From assembly GCA_001701065.1 (NCBI GenBank), contig DAAL01000203.1:202-29154 (forward strand): a stretch of 28,953 nt of DNA. The letters are read 5' to 3'. Both the position numbers and the translations under genes were made by a program. Below are positions 1 to 8,506 of the stretch, one piece after another. A model generated the notes under the pieces. That model was not told the origin of the DNA. It did no database searches and was given only the letters and a program-made list of their open reading frames with translations. This DNA comes from Bacteroidales bacterium GP4. GTDB taxonomy: Bacteria; Bacteroidota; Bacteroidia; Bacteroidales; Muribaculaceae. Every line of letters starts with the position of its first letter. Position 1 is the first letter of the stretch.

Positions 1-1103
<1,103 letters not shown>

Positions 1104-1131
1104 TTATCTTTAGATATTAGTTAAATCGGTT

Positions 1132-1139
1132 CAAAGTTA
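1132..1139 (-). promoter_or_regulatory. Probable -7 box for the minus-strand GH97 gene
   Basis: On the minus strand this reads TAACTTTG, a perfect match to the Bacteroidetes -7 consensus TAnnTTTG. It lies 34 bases before the ATG at 1097. I see no clear TTTG -33 box at the usual spacing, so the call rests on the -7 box and its position. Confidence 0.45.
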
Positions 1140-1202
1140 GTTAAAAAAAGACGCTTTAAGCACATTTGCATCGATATATTTTACATTTTTAATAGTTTTT
1201 AT

Positions 1203-1210
1203 TATTTTTG
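1203..1210 (+). promoter_or_regulatory. Possible -7 box for the plus-strand GH97 gene
   Basis: TATTTTTG fits TAnnTTTG and lies 74 bases before the ATG at 1285. The region is very T-rich, so a chance match is possible, and no convincing -33 box is seen. Confidence 0.3.
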
Positions 1211-1284
1211 TACTGAGGAATTGTATATTGAGTATATTTTTCTCGATTTAAATCAGGTCATTATTAACCAAAATATCAGTATCA

Positions 1285-3312
1285 ATGCATAAACATTTCA
1301 TTTCGGCTACGCTGACATTGGCTTTAGGATTATCCTTGTCGGCAACTCCGGTCGACATTAAAAGCCCTAACGGTAAACTCATTGTAACCACCGATGTCGT
1401 AAACGGCAAACCGGTGTATTCCATCAAGCTTGACGGGAAAACAATGATTACACAGTCCCCTCTCGGATTCAATTCCAACATAGGCGACTTCTCGTCCGAG
1501 ATGATTCAGAAAGAATCATCGGTAAAAGAAAAAGAGTATTCTTATAATCAAGATAAGATAAAGAAGAGTTCTATCGATGTGAAAGCCACTTCAGCAATAA
1601 CTTCTTTTGAAAACGCCAAAGGACAGAAGATGGATGTGGAATGGCACGTGGCTGACAACGACGTGGCATTCAGGTACATCATCCCACGCCAAGGCGAAAC
1701 AGGCAGCATGATTGTGAACGAAGAAATGACCGGCTTCCGTTTCTCTGAAGGGACAACTTCGTTTCTGACTCCGCAGAGCAACGCAATGGTGGGATGGAAA
1801 CGCACAAAACCAAGCTACGAAGAATTCTACACCGCCGATGCTCCGCTAAACACCCCGTCACAGTTTGGTCACGGCTACACATTCCCTGCGTTGTTCCGCA
1901 TCGGCGACAACGGATGGGCCCTCTTGTCCGAATCGGGAGTGGACGGCTATTACTGCGGATCTCATCTGAGTGATTTCAAAGGCGGAGGATACACCATAGC
2001 CTATCCAATGCCGGAAGAAAACAACGGCAACGGTTCAGCGGCACCCGGCATAGCCCTTCCGGGAAAAACGCCGTGGCGAACAATCACCCTGGGTGCTGAC
2101 CTTGCTCCCATCGTAGAAACTACCATTCCTTGGGATGTTACATCACCTCTATACACAACCACCCGTCCGGCACGACCGGGACGCGGCACTTGGAGCTGGA
2201 TTCTCTGGCAAGACCCGAGCATAAATTTTGAGGACCAAAAAACCTATATTGACTTTGCCGCCGACATGGGATATGAAAATGTGCTTGTGGACAACTGGTG
2301 GGACACCAACATTGGTCGCGAAGGGATGAAACAACTTGCTGATTACGCACACTCCAAAGGCGTAAACCTGATTGTGTGGTACTCTTCAAGCGGTCATTGG
2401 AACGACATCGTGCAAGGCCCCACTAATTTGATGGACCGCCCCATAGTACGCAAAAAAGAGATGCAGTGGCTTAAGGAACTCGGAGTTCACAACATAAAGG
2501 TGGACTTCTTCGGTGGCGACAAGCAGGAAACAATGCGCCTTTACGAGGACATCCTCAGCGACGCAGCCGACTATGATATAGATGTGATATTCCACGGCTG
2601 CACATTGCCGCGAGGATGGGAACGCATGTACCCCAACTATGTGGGAAGTGAGGCAGTGCTTGCATCGGAGAACCTTGTTTTCGACCAGCATCATTGTGAC
2701 ATTGAAGCATTCTCAGCATCGCTGCATCCGTTTATACGCAATGCGGTGGGAGTCATGGAATACGGCGGCACAGTCTTGAACCGTCGCCTTAACCGTGACA
2801 ACAACGGAGGCACCACACGCAAGACCGGCGACGCATTCCAACTCGCCACTTCCATTCTGTTCCAGAACCCAGTGCAGAACTTTGCACTTGCCCCCAACAA
2901 TCTTAACGACGCTCCCGCCGAAGTCATAGAATTCATGAAAAATGTGCCAACCACTTGGGATGACACAAAATTCATTGACGGCTATCCCGGAAAATACGCC
3001 GTAATAGCACGCAAGCACGCAGGCAAGTGGTATATAGCCGGCGTGAACGCCGAACCGGGAACTAAGGATATCGCAATAGACCTTTCTCACTTAACTGGAG
3101 TTCCTGAACATGGAACAGTTACCGCCAAGCGCAACTCAGCCCAAGGCTCCACTTCAGATGACTGGATTATAAATCCATCGGAAATCAGCGGAAAACTTTA
3201 CAGGGACATCTCCCCTATGAAGATCCAGGTTGAACGCATAAATCCCGGAACATCATCTATCGTGAAGTTCAAAGTACCTCAGAACGGTGGTTTCGTAATC
3301 GTTCTTGATTAA
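1285..3312 (+). CDS. GH97 retaining-type alpha-glycosidase (alpha-galactosidase subgroup)
   Basis: This 675-residue protein has a signal peptide (residues 1 to about 21, ending LSLSATP), a GH97 N-terminal beta-sandwich (about 22-290), a TIM barrel (about 300-570) and a C-terminal beta domain. The barrel shows TYIDFAADMGYENVLVDNWW, then IKVDFFGGDKQ with D407, and HGCTLPRGWERMYPNYVGSE. In the retaining GH97 branch, whose known member is the Bacteroides thetaiotaomicron alpha-galactosidase BT1871, the Asp in the KVDFF segment is the nucleophile. Inverting SusB-type enzymes lack it. D407 is therefore the likely nucleophile, and a Glu in the following GSEAVLASEN stretch (E456 or E462) the likely acid/base. 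The inferred role is release of alpha-linked galactose, or a related sugar, from oligosaccharides in the periplasm. A strong terminator follows 15 bases after the stop. Confidence 0.92.
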   Translation: MHKHFISATLTLALGLSLSATPVDIKSPNGKLIVTTDVVNGKPVYSIKLDGKTMITQSPLGFNSNIGDFSSEMIQKESSVKEKEYSYNQDKIKKSSIDVKATSAITSFENAKGQKMDVEWHVADNDVAFRYIIPRQGETGSMIVNEEMTGFRFSEGTTSFLTPQSNAMVGWKRTKPSYEEFYTADAPLNTPSQFGHGYTFPALFRIGDNGWALLSESGVDGYYCGSHLSDFKGGGYTIAYPMPEENNGNGSAAPGIALPGKTPWRTITLGADLAPIVETTIPWDVTSPLYTTTRPARPGRGTWSWILWQDPSINFEDQKTYIDFAADMGYENVLVDNWWDTNIGREGMKQLADYAHSKGVNLIVWYSSSGHWNDIVQGPTNLMDRPIVRKKEMQWLKELGVHNIKVDFFGGDKQETMRLYEDILSDAADYDIDVIFHGCTLPRGWERMYPNYVGSEAVLASENLVFDQHHCDIEAFSASLHPFIRNAVGVMEYGGTVLNRRLNRDNNGGTTRKTGDAFQLATSILFQNPVQNFALAPNNLNDAPAEVIEFMKNVPTTWDDTKFIDGYPGKYAVIARKHAGKWYIAGVNAEPGTKDIAIDLSHLTGVPEHGTVTAKRNSAQGSTSDDWIINPSEISGKLYRDISPMKIQVERINPGTSSIVKFKVPQNGGFVIVLD

Positions 3313-3326
3313 TCAACCCATACATT

Positions 3327-3372
3327 TTGCAGGGTCAGCCTACGATTATTACGCTGACCCTGCAATTTTTTT
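3327..3372 (+). terminator. Rho-independent terminator after the plus-strand GH97 gene
   Basis: A perfect 13-bp stem (3327-3339 with 3353-3365, TTGCAGGGTCAGC and its complement) with a 13-base loop is followed by seven T at 3366-3372. It ends GH97 transcription and insulates the tRNA gene. Confidence 0.9.
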
Positions 3373-3382
3373 GGCGCAAAGC

Positions 3383-3413
3383 ATTGCCACACCAAAAACT
3401 TGTTGTAATTTTG
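3383..3413 (+). promoter_or_regulatory. Promoter of the tRNA-Ser gene
   Basis: A -7 box TAATTTTG sits at 3406-3413 and an ATTG -33-like box at 3383-3386, with the usual 19-base spacing. Transcription would start about 20 bases before the tRNA 5' end. Confidence 0.5.
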
Positions 3414-3438
3414 TGGCGTAATTTCATCAACACCTCTT

Positions 3439-3528
3439 GGAAAAGTGCCGGAGTGGTCGATCGGGACGGTCTCGAAAACCGTTGTACCCTTACGGGTACC
3501 CAGGGTTCGAATCCCTGCTTTTCCGCCA
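3439..3528 (+). tRNA. tRNA-Ser (anticodon CGA)
   Basis: The 7-bp acceptor stem GGAAAAG pairs with CTTTTCC. The anticodon stem ACGGT/ACCGT encloses the loop CTCGAAA, with anticodon CGA at 3473-3475, which reads UCG codons. A long variable arm (GTACCC TTAC GGGTAC) marks a class II tRNA, and the T arm is CAGGG TTCGAAT CCCTG. The discriminator base is G at 3525 and the 3' CCA is encoded at 3526-3528. Identity is clear from the long variable arm and the anticodon together. Confidence 0.97.
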
Positions 3529-3558
3529 AGAAGCTTAAATATCAAGCATTTACAAGAC

Positions 3559-3606
3559 ACGCCCAATATTACTCCCACAAATGGCAGTAATATTGGGCGT
3601 TTGTTA
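3559..3606 (+). terminator. Hairpin terminator after tRNA-Ser
   Basis: A perfect 14-bp inverted repeat (ACGCCCAATATTAC at 3559-3572, complement at 3587-3600) with a 14-base loop starts 30 bases after the tRNA and is followed by a short T-rich run. It probably ends or shapes the 3' trailer of the tRNA precursor. Confidence 0.75.
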
Positions 3607-3690
3607 ACCAGATCATCTATACCGTTGCGAAAAGCCGATATACCGCGAATATTCATGAGATGATAATATGCTGAATTTTGCGTGGGAATG

Positions 3691-3720
3691 GTTGAGATTA
3701 CATAACTTTTATTAACTTTG
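3691..3720 (+). promoter_or_regulatory. Promoter of the zinc-ribbon/DUF3795/ogt operon
   Basis: A perfect -7 box, TAACTTTG, is at 3713-3720, with a GTTG -33-like box at 3691-3694, 18 bases upstream. It would give a leader of roughly 120-130 bases before the ATG at 3852. Confidence 0.6.
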
Positions 3721-3851
3721 CGTGTGGATAGAGTAATTTCTATCCTTTATAGAAGCGGTATGCTATCTTGTAAGTCGAGAACGTGGCATAGACGGTCCAC
3801 GCTTTTGCTTTTAATAACCTGCCCTCACGGACTAACGGGCAAAAATGAAGA
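3721..3851 (+). promoter_or_regulatory. Structured 5' leader sharing blocks with the leader at 17.7-18.0 kb
   Basis: The leader starts with a hairpin right after the promoter (GGATAGA 3726-3732 with TCTATCC 3739-3745). A block at 3751-3784 follows that matches 17773-17806 at 25 of 34 positions without gaps. It overlaps a second block at 3781-3802 that matches 17918-17939 at 17 of 22 positions, including the 11-base run ACGTGGCATAG. The second block can fold as a CGTGG/CCACG hairpin. A last possible pairing, TGCCC 3820-3824 with GGGCA 3837-3841, lies next to the start codon. Function is unknown. I do not recognise it as a named riboswitch. Confidence 0.5.
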
Positions 3852-4538
3852 ATGACAATGAAAATGAAATTTTGTCAGAGTTGCGGAATGCCGCTTACCA
3901 ACGAAATCCTCGGCACGAATGCCGACGGTACGCACAATGAGGATTATTGCATCTATTGCTACAAGGATGGCAAGTTCACTCAGGACATGACCATGGAGCA
4001 GATGATTGACCACTGCGCACAGTTCACCGACGAGATAAACCGCCAATCAGGACAGAACTTGACTAAAGAACAGGCGAAAGAAATGATGCGCCAATTTTTT
4101 CCCAATCTCAAACGTTGGAAAGAATGCAGCAATTCCAATCTCATAAAGAAAGCGGAAAAACTTCTTGCGGAATGCACTACTGTGACAATAGCATCGGTCA
4201 ACAGTGATGGTTTTCCGCGCCCTGTGCCTATGGCGAAAGGCGATACTGAAGGCTGCAACACAGTATGGATGGCAACGGGTGCCGTCTCAGTGAAAGTTGC
4301 TGACTTCAAGCGTAATCCTAAAGCCGGTTTATGCTACGATAAAGGCGGATCAAGTGTTTGCCTGCGTGGCTCAGTGGAAATTATCGATGATGACAAGATT
4401 CGCAAAGAAAAATGGCAGGATTGGTATATAAATCATTTTCCGGGCGGACCCACCGATCCTAACTATGTGTTGCTTCGTTTCGTGGGCATGGACGCTACTA
4501 TATGGATTGACCATGAATTTGCTTATGTAACACTATAA
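3852..4538 (+). CDS. Zinc-ribbon plus pyridoxamine 5'-phosphate oxidase-like (FMN split-barrel) protein
   Basis: The protein has 228 residues. Residues 8-36 form a putative zinc ribbon with CxxC pairs C8/C11 and C33/C36 (FCQSCGMPL and DYCIYCYKDGKF), a short domain typical of stand-alone or N-terminal zinc-ribbon modules. Residues about 40-85 are helical. Residues about 95-228 resemble the pyridoxamine-phosphate-oxidase/general stress protein 26 family, with TVTIASVNSDGFPRPVPM, VWMATGAVSVKV, KAGLCYDKGG and VCLRGSVEI. Such proteins bind FMN or a related flavin/haem cofactor, but the reaction is unknown here. Starts at 3852, 3858 and 3864 are all possible. It leads the operon with DUF3795 and ogt and has an unusual structured leader. 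Confidence 0.85.
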   Translation: MTMKMKFCQSCGMPLTNEILGTNADGTHNEDYCIYCYKDGKFTQDMTMEQMIDHCAQFTDEINRQSGQNLTKEQAKEMMRQFFPNLKRWKECSNSNLIKKAEKLLAECTTVTIASVNSDGFPRPVPMAKGDTEGCNTVWMATGAVSVKVADFKRNPKAGLCYDKGGSSVCLRGSVEIIDDDKIRKEKWQDWYINHFPGGPTDPNYVLLRFVGMDATIWIDHEFAYVTL

Positions 4539-4549
4539 TCATTTTTTAG

Positions 4550-4894
4550 ATGAAAAGCATCGAAGCAAACAAAGAGCTTATTGCGGCGTGCGGTCTCTAC
4601 TGTGGCGCATGCCGCAAATACCTATCTGAAAAATGCCCCGGTTGCCACAAAAACGAAAAGGCGACTTGGTGCAAAATCCGATCGTGCGTCAACATCCATG
4701 GCTTCCATTCATGCGCCGAATGCCCCAATGATGTGGCTGAGTGCAAAATATACTCCAATTTCATAGGTAAGATATTCGCTTTTCTGTTCAAATCTGACCG
4801 TCCTGCATGTATCCGATACATCCGTGAACATGGCGAACAGGCTTTTGCCGAAGAAATGACAAAATGGAAATGTCAGACCATAAAAAGAAAATAG
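4550..4894 (+). CDS. DUF3795 cysteine-rich protein
   Basis: This small protein of 114 residues contains ten cysteines in the first 65 residues (C14, C18, C21, C29, C32, C41, C46, C55, C58, C65), including ACGLYCGAC, KCPGC and SCAECP. That pattern is the hallmark of DUF3795, a family of presumed metal-binding proteins common in gut anaerobes. No function is established. It starts 11 bases after the zinc-ribbon/FMN gene, so it is almost surely cotranscribed. The C-terminal half (FIGKIFAFLFKSDRPACIRY) is short and basic. Both genes of this pair look metal-binding, which may reflect a redox or metal-stress role, but that is inference. Confidence 0.85.
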   Translation: MKSIEANKELIAACGLYCGACRKYLSEKCPGCHKNEKATWCKIRSCVNIHGFHSCAECPNDVAECKIYSNFIGKIFAFLFKSDRPACIRYIREHGEQAFAEEMTKWKCQTIKRK

Positions 4895-4898
4895 AACT

Positions 4899-4979
4899 AT
4901 GTCTATTTTAGAAATGATTGAAACTGACAGACTTATCTTGCGTCCATGGTGCAAAGACGAATCGAAAGCAACAGACTGA
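4899..4979 (+). pseudogene. GNAT acetyltransferase N-terminal remnant
   Basis: A 26-residue reading frame starts 4 bases after the DUF3795 stop. Its opening, EMIETDRLILRPWCKDE, is the classic first strand of RimJ/RimL-type GNAT N-acetyltransferases (ETDRLILRPW is nearly invariant). It then ends at TGA 4977-4979, whereas a whole protein has about 170 residues. The rest of the domain, including the acetyl-CoA loop, is absent, and ogt begins 48 bases later. A deletion that fused the remains of this gene to the region before ogt is the simplest explanation. Confidence 0.7.
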
Positions 4980-5005
4980 CCTTTATAAAGTCGGTTTATA
5001 AAACA

Positions 5006-5026
5006 AAAAATCTTACAAAGATTTTT
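5006..5026 (+). other. Hairpin directly before the ogt start codon
   Basis: AAAAATCTT (5006-5014) pairs with AAGATTTTT (5018-5026) as a 9-bp A/T-rich stem with a 3-base loop. Its last base abuts the ATG at 5027. It could lower translation of ogt or act as a weak terminator with its T run. It could also be a by-product of the GNAT deletion. Confidence 0.4.
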
Positions 5027-5533
5027 ATGAAAGGGAATACTATCATTGTGGACAGGTACATGTCGCCTTGTGGTGAGCTATGGCTCGGAGCGTTGGGCGA
5101 CAAGCTCTGTTTATGCGACTGGGGGCTACGCTATCATGTGGCAAATCGCTTGAAACGGCATCTTGGCGCAGAATATAAAGATGGTGCATCACCGGTGATA
5201 GTACAAGCGATTTCCCAACTTAAGGAGTACTTTGCAGGAACTCGACGCAATTTTGACATCCCGTTATTATTTGCCGGTACTGACTTTCAAAAAACTGTGT
5301 GGAATGAATTATTGAAAATCCCCTACGGCGAAACGGTATCTTACGGATGGGTTGCAAAAAGCATAGAAATGCCTAAGGCTGTACGCGCAGTCGCCAATGC
5401 CAACAGAGCAAACGCAATATCAATATTCACTCCCTGTCACCGTGTTATAGGCAGCAATCACTCACTGACAGGATATGCCGGAGGGCTTCACGCAAAAGAA
5501 TATCTTCTTGCCCTTGAACGACATCACGATTAG
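5027..5533 (+). CDS. ogt: Methylated-DNA--[protein]-cysteine S-methyltransferase
   Basis: This suicide DNA repair protein transfers the methyl group from O6-methylguanine or O4-methylthymine to its own cysteine. The 168-residue product has the RNase-H-like N-terminal domain (about 1-80) and the active domain (about 83-165), with FQKTVWNELLKIPYGETVSY, the helix-turn-helix segment AVRAVANANRAN and the active site PCHRVIG with C137. The start at 5027 was chosen because TIIVDRYMSPCGELWLG aligns with family N termini. A longer frame from 4946 would add 27 residues, mostly Lys/Thr/Asn, that look like translated spacer. It is the last gene of the plus-strand operon. Confidence 0.93.
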   Translation: MKGNTIIVDRYMSPCGELWLGALGDKLCLCDWGLRYHVANRLKRHLGAEYKDGASPVIVQAISQLKEYFAGTRRNFDIPLLFAGTDFQKTVWNELLKIPYGETVSYGWVAKSIEMPKAVRAVANANRANAISIFTPCHRVIGSNHSLTGYAGGLHAKEYLLALERHHD

Positions 5534-5712
5534 CACAATTCGGTGCGCCAAAATCCGCACAAAACGCAATAATGCAAAACTAAAGAACGCTACACCCACA
5601 ACAAAGTTTTCCAAAAATATTTTTAATTCATTAGAATCCAAATGCTTAACTTTTTAAATCAGTCAAAAAGTTATCCAAAACGGAAATTTGTTAATAAATT
5701 ATTGATAAAAAA

Positions 5713-5744
5713 TTTGTTATTTAGGAAAACTCTATGTAGCTTTG
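5713..5744 (+). promoter_or_regulatory. Promoter of nrdD-nrdG
   Basis: TTTG at 5713-5716 and TAGCTTTG at 5737-5744, 20 bases apart, match both boxes of the Bacteroidetes housekeeping promoter. The leader would be about 65 bases. The 5534-5813 spacer is otherwise AT-rich and shows no other feature I can name; in particular I see no clear redox-regulator site. Confidence 0.75.
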
Positions 5745-5813
5745 TGCGTTGAATGATTTGGGGTATTCGGTTACCTACTACATTAACTCGACATTTAATT
5801 TTAACACTTTATC

Positions 5814-8021
5814 ATGATACAAACCGTAGTAAAGCGCGACGGACGCGTTGTGGGCTATAATGACGAAAAAATTAAAGCCGCAATCCGTAAGGCAATGCTT
5901 CAAACCGAAATGGGTGAAGACGAAGCATTAATACATAAAATCACTGACCGCATAAGCATGACCGGAAGTGAGCGAATGACAGTAGAGGAAATTCAGGACC
6001 GCGTGGAAGTGGAACTGATGAAAAGCCCCCGCAAGGAAGTTGCTAAACGTTACATAGCTTACCGCGACCAGCGTAGCATAGCCCGACGCGCAAAAACACG
6101 TGACATGTTCCTGGAAATCATCGAGGCGAAAAACAATGACATAACTCGTGAAAACGCCAACATGAACACCGACTCTCCGGCAGGAATGATGATGAAGTTT
6201 GCCAGCGAAACCACAAAACCGTTTGTCGACGACTACCTGTTGTCGCACGAAGCACGCGAAGCTGTCAAAAACGGTTACCTTCACATTCATGATAAAGACT
6301 ACTACCCCACCAAAAGCCTCACTTGCGTGCAGCATCCGCTCGACCGCATCCTAAAGTACGGTTTTTCAGCCGGTCATGGCGAATCACGTCCCGCAAAGCG
6401 CATTGAGACAGCAAGCATCATCGGCTGCATATCACTCGAAACCGCCCAAAACGAGATGCACGGCGGTCAAGCTATCCCTGCTTTCGATTTCTACCTCGCG
6501 CCTTACGTGCGTTCGTCCTATATAGAAGAGGTGAAAACAATAGAATCACTTCTCGGCGAAGACCATTCCGACCTGTACGATGTGGAAATAACCGACTACG
6601 TAAAGCAGCCGCTTGACGGACTGACCGGAAAGGAACGAGTGAAACAACATGCCATAAACAAAACCGTGGGCAGAGTCCACCAGGCAATGGAAGCGTTCAT
6701 CCACAACATGAACACCATCCACTCCCGCGGCGGCAATCAAGTAGTGTTCAGTTCCATCAACTACGGTACCGACACCTCAGCCGAAGGACGCTGCATAATC
6801 CGTGAACTCCTTAACACCACCTACGAAGGCGTAGGCAACGGCGCTACGGCAATCTTCCCTATCCAGATATGGAAGAAAAAACGCGGAGTCAGCTATCTGC
6901 CCGGGGACAGAAACTACGATTTGTACAAACTCGCATGTAAAGTAACTGCACGCCGCTTCTTCCCCAACTTCGTGAACCTCGACGCTACTTTCAACTATCA
7001 TGAAAAATGGGACATAAACGATCCCGAACGTTATCGTTACGAAGTAGCCACCATGGGATGCCGCACACGAGTATTCGAGAACCGTTACGGCGAAAAGACC
7101 TCCATAGGGCGAGGCAACTTGAGCTTCTCTACCATAAATATCGTGCGCATAGCTCTTGAATGCATGAGCATAATCGACAAAGAAGAACGCATAGCACGAT
7201 TCTTCTCCAAGCTCGACGAAGTGCTTGAAATCACAGCGCGTCAACTCAATGACCGCTTCAACTTCCAGAAGACAGCTTTGTCAAAGCAGTTCCCGCTGCT
7301 CATGTCACGGCTTTGGAACGGATGCGAAAACCTCAAGCCCAACGACACCATCGAGAGCGTAATCAACCAGGGAACTCTCGGCATAGGGTTCATAGGGCTT
7401 GCCGAATGCCTTGTGGCTCTTACCGGCAAGCACCATGGCGAGGACGAGGCATCACAGGCACTGGGACTGCGCATCGTTTCCCACATGCGTAGCCGCGCCA
7501 ATGAATTCTCCGAGAAATACAACCATAACTTCTCCGTGCTTGCCACTCCGGCTGAAGGACTGTCAGGAAAATTCACCAAGAAGGACCGCAAGACCTTCGG
7601 TGTTATCCCCGGCATAACCGACAGGATTTATTACACCAACTCCAATCATGTGCCGGTGTATTACCACTGCTCACCGCGCCACAAAGCCAAGGTGGAGGCA
7701 CCCTACCACGAACTGACAAGAGGCGGTCACATATTCTATGTGGAGATAGACGGCGACGCTACCCACAACCCCGAAGCCATCAGTGACATCGTGGACCTCA
7801 TGGACAAGTACAACATAGGGTACGGCTCGGTCAACCACAACCGTAACCGCTGCATGGCATGCGGCTATGAGGATGCGCAGGACAATCTCGAATGCTGCCC
7901 CAAGTGTGGAAGCCACGCCATCGACAAGCTGCAGCGCATCACCGGTTACCTCGTGGGAACTACTGACCGATGGAACAATGCCAAACTTGCCGAACTCAAT
8001 GACCGTATAGTTCATAAATAA
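5814..8021 (+). CDS. nrdD: Anaerobic ribonucleoside-triphosphate reductase (class III)
   Basis: NrdD reduces ribonucleoside triphosphates to deoxyribonucleotides without oxygen, using a glycyl radical. The 735-residue protein begins with an ATP-cone regulatory domain (VKRDGRVVGYNDEKIKAAIR, residues 6-25). A ten-strand barrel follows, containing GCISLETAQNEMHGG and MGCRTRVFENRYG, where C416 is the probable thiyl-radical cysteine. The C-terminal zinc site uses C680, C683, C695 and C698. The glycyl-radical loop is RITGYLVG with G711. Length and motifs are those of an intact enzyme. It is followed two bases later by its activase nrdG, and has its own two-box promoter. Confidence 0.98.
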   Translation: MIQTVVKRDGRVVGYNDEKIKAAIRKAMLQTEMGEDEALIHKITDRISMTGSERMTVEEIQDRVEVELMKSPRKEVAKRYIAYRDQRSIARRAKTRDMFLEIIEAKNNDITRENANMNTDSPAGMMMKFASETTKPFVDDYLLSHEAREAVKNGYLHIHDKDYYPTKSLTCVQHPLDRILKYGFSAGHGESRPAKRIETASIIGCISLETAQNEMHGGQAIPAFDFYLAPYVRSSYIEEVKTIESLLGEDHSDLYDVEITDYVKQPLDGLTGKERVKQHAINKTVGRVHQAMEAFIHNMNTIHSRGGNQVVFSSINYGTDTSAEGRCIIRELLNTTYEGVGNGATAIFPIQIWKKKRGVSYLPGDRNYDLYKLACKVTARRFFPNFVNLDATFNYHEKWDINDPERYRYEVATMGCRTRVFENRYGEKTSIGRGNLSFSTINIVRIALECMSIIDKEERIARFFSKLDEVLEITARQLNDRFNFQKTALSKQFPLLMSRLWNGCENLKPNDTIESVINQGTLGIGFIGLAECLVALTGKHHGEDEASQALGLRIVSHMRSRANEFSEKYNHNFSVLATPAEGLSGKFTKKDRKTFGVIPGITDRIYYTNSNHVPVYYHCSPRHKAKVEAPYHELTRGGHIFYVEIDGDATHNPEAISDIVDLMDKYNIGYGSVNHNRNRCMACGYEDAQDNLECCPKCGSHAIDKLQRITGYLVGTTDRWNNAKLAELNDRIVHK

Positions 8022-8023
8022 TA

Positions 8024-8506
8024 ATGAAACTACGTGTTCTCGATATAGTGCCCGGAACCTCGGTCGACGGACCGGGGCTCCGGACTTCAATATATTTTGC
8101 CGGATGCCACCACCGCTGTCCCGGATGCCACAATCCACAGTCATGGGATCCACTCGGCGGAAAAGAGATGACTGTGGATGAAATAATGGAAGTCATTGCG
8201 GAGAACGGATTCAATGTCACATTCTCCGGAGGCGACCCGTTATATCAGGCTGCGGCACTGGTTCCCCTCGCACGTGCCATAAAAGAGGAAGGTTTCACTA
8301 TATGGTGCTACACCGGATTCCTGTATGAGGATTTATTTCAGATACCGGGGTATAAAGAATTGCTTAGATATGTGGACGTTCTGGTCGACGGACCATTCAT
8401 CGAAACGCAACGTGATATCCGGCTCCGGTTCCGTGGTTCAGGCAACCAGCGGTTGATAGCCGTGGCACCCTCATCGCCTGAAAAGGTTGTTCTCTGGACC
8501 GATTAA
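8024..8506 (+). CDS. nrdG: Anaerobic ribonucleotide reductase activating protein (radical SAM)
   Basis: NrdG uses S-adenosylmethionine and a [4Fe-4S] cluster to place the glycyl radical on NrdD. The 160-residue protein has the radical SAM motif CHHRCPGC (C28, C32, C35), the preceding GTSVDGPGLRTSIYFAGC, and NVTFSGGDPLYQ for SAM binding. The last third, YVDVLVDGPFIETQRD and FRGSGNQRLI, is typical of the family. It follows nrdD with a 2-base spacer, so the two are cotranscribed. Its TAA stop (8504-8506) overlaps the stop of the convergent menF gene, and no terminator lies between them. Confidence 0.97.
   Translation: MKLRVLDIVPGTSVDGPGLRTSIYFAGCHHRCPGCHNPQSWDPLGGKEMTVDEIMEVIAENGFNVTFSGGDPLYQAAALVPLARAIKEEGFTIWCYTGFLYEDLFQIPGYKELLRYVDVLVDGPFIETQRDIRLRFRGSGNQRLIAVAPSSPEKVVLWTD

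Noticed and set aside
3439..3606. tRNA-Ser as an integration site with the following inverted repeat as an att scar
   Set aside because: No repeat of the tRNA 3' end and no integrase are seen nearby. The inverted repeat reads better as a terminator, and the AT-rich island is 14 kb away.
3309..3656. Frames over tRNA-Ser on either strand (for example 3335-3529, 3445-3663)
   Set aside because: They are translations of the tRNA gene and its flanking hairpins.
3721..3851. FMN or another standard riboswitch controlling the flavin-protein gene
   Set aside because: The leader is too short and lacks the conserved FMN-aptamer core as I know it. The two shared blocks do not match a known aptamer.
4946..5026. 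27-codon N-terminal extension of Ogt
   Set aside because: The extra residues are mostly Lys, Thr, Asn and hydrophilic spacer, overlap the GNAT remnant, and do not match Ogt N termini. The ATG at 5027 fits the family.
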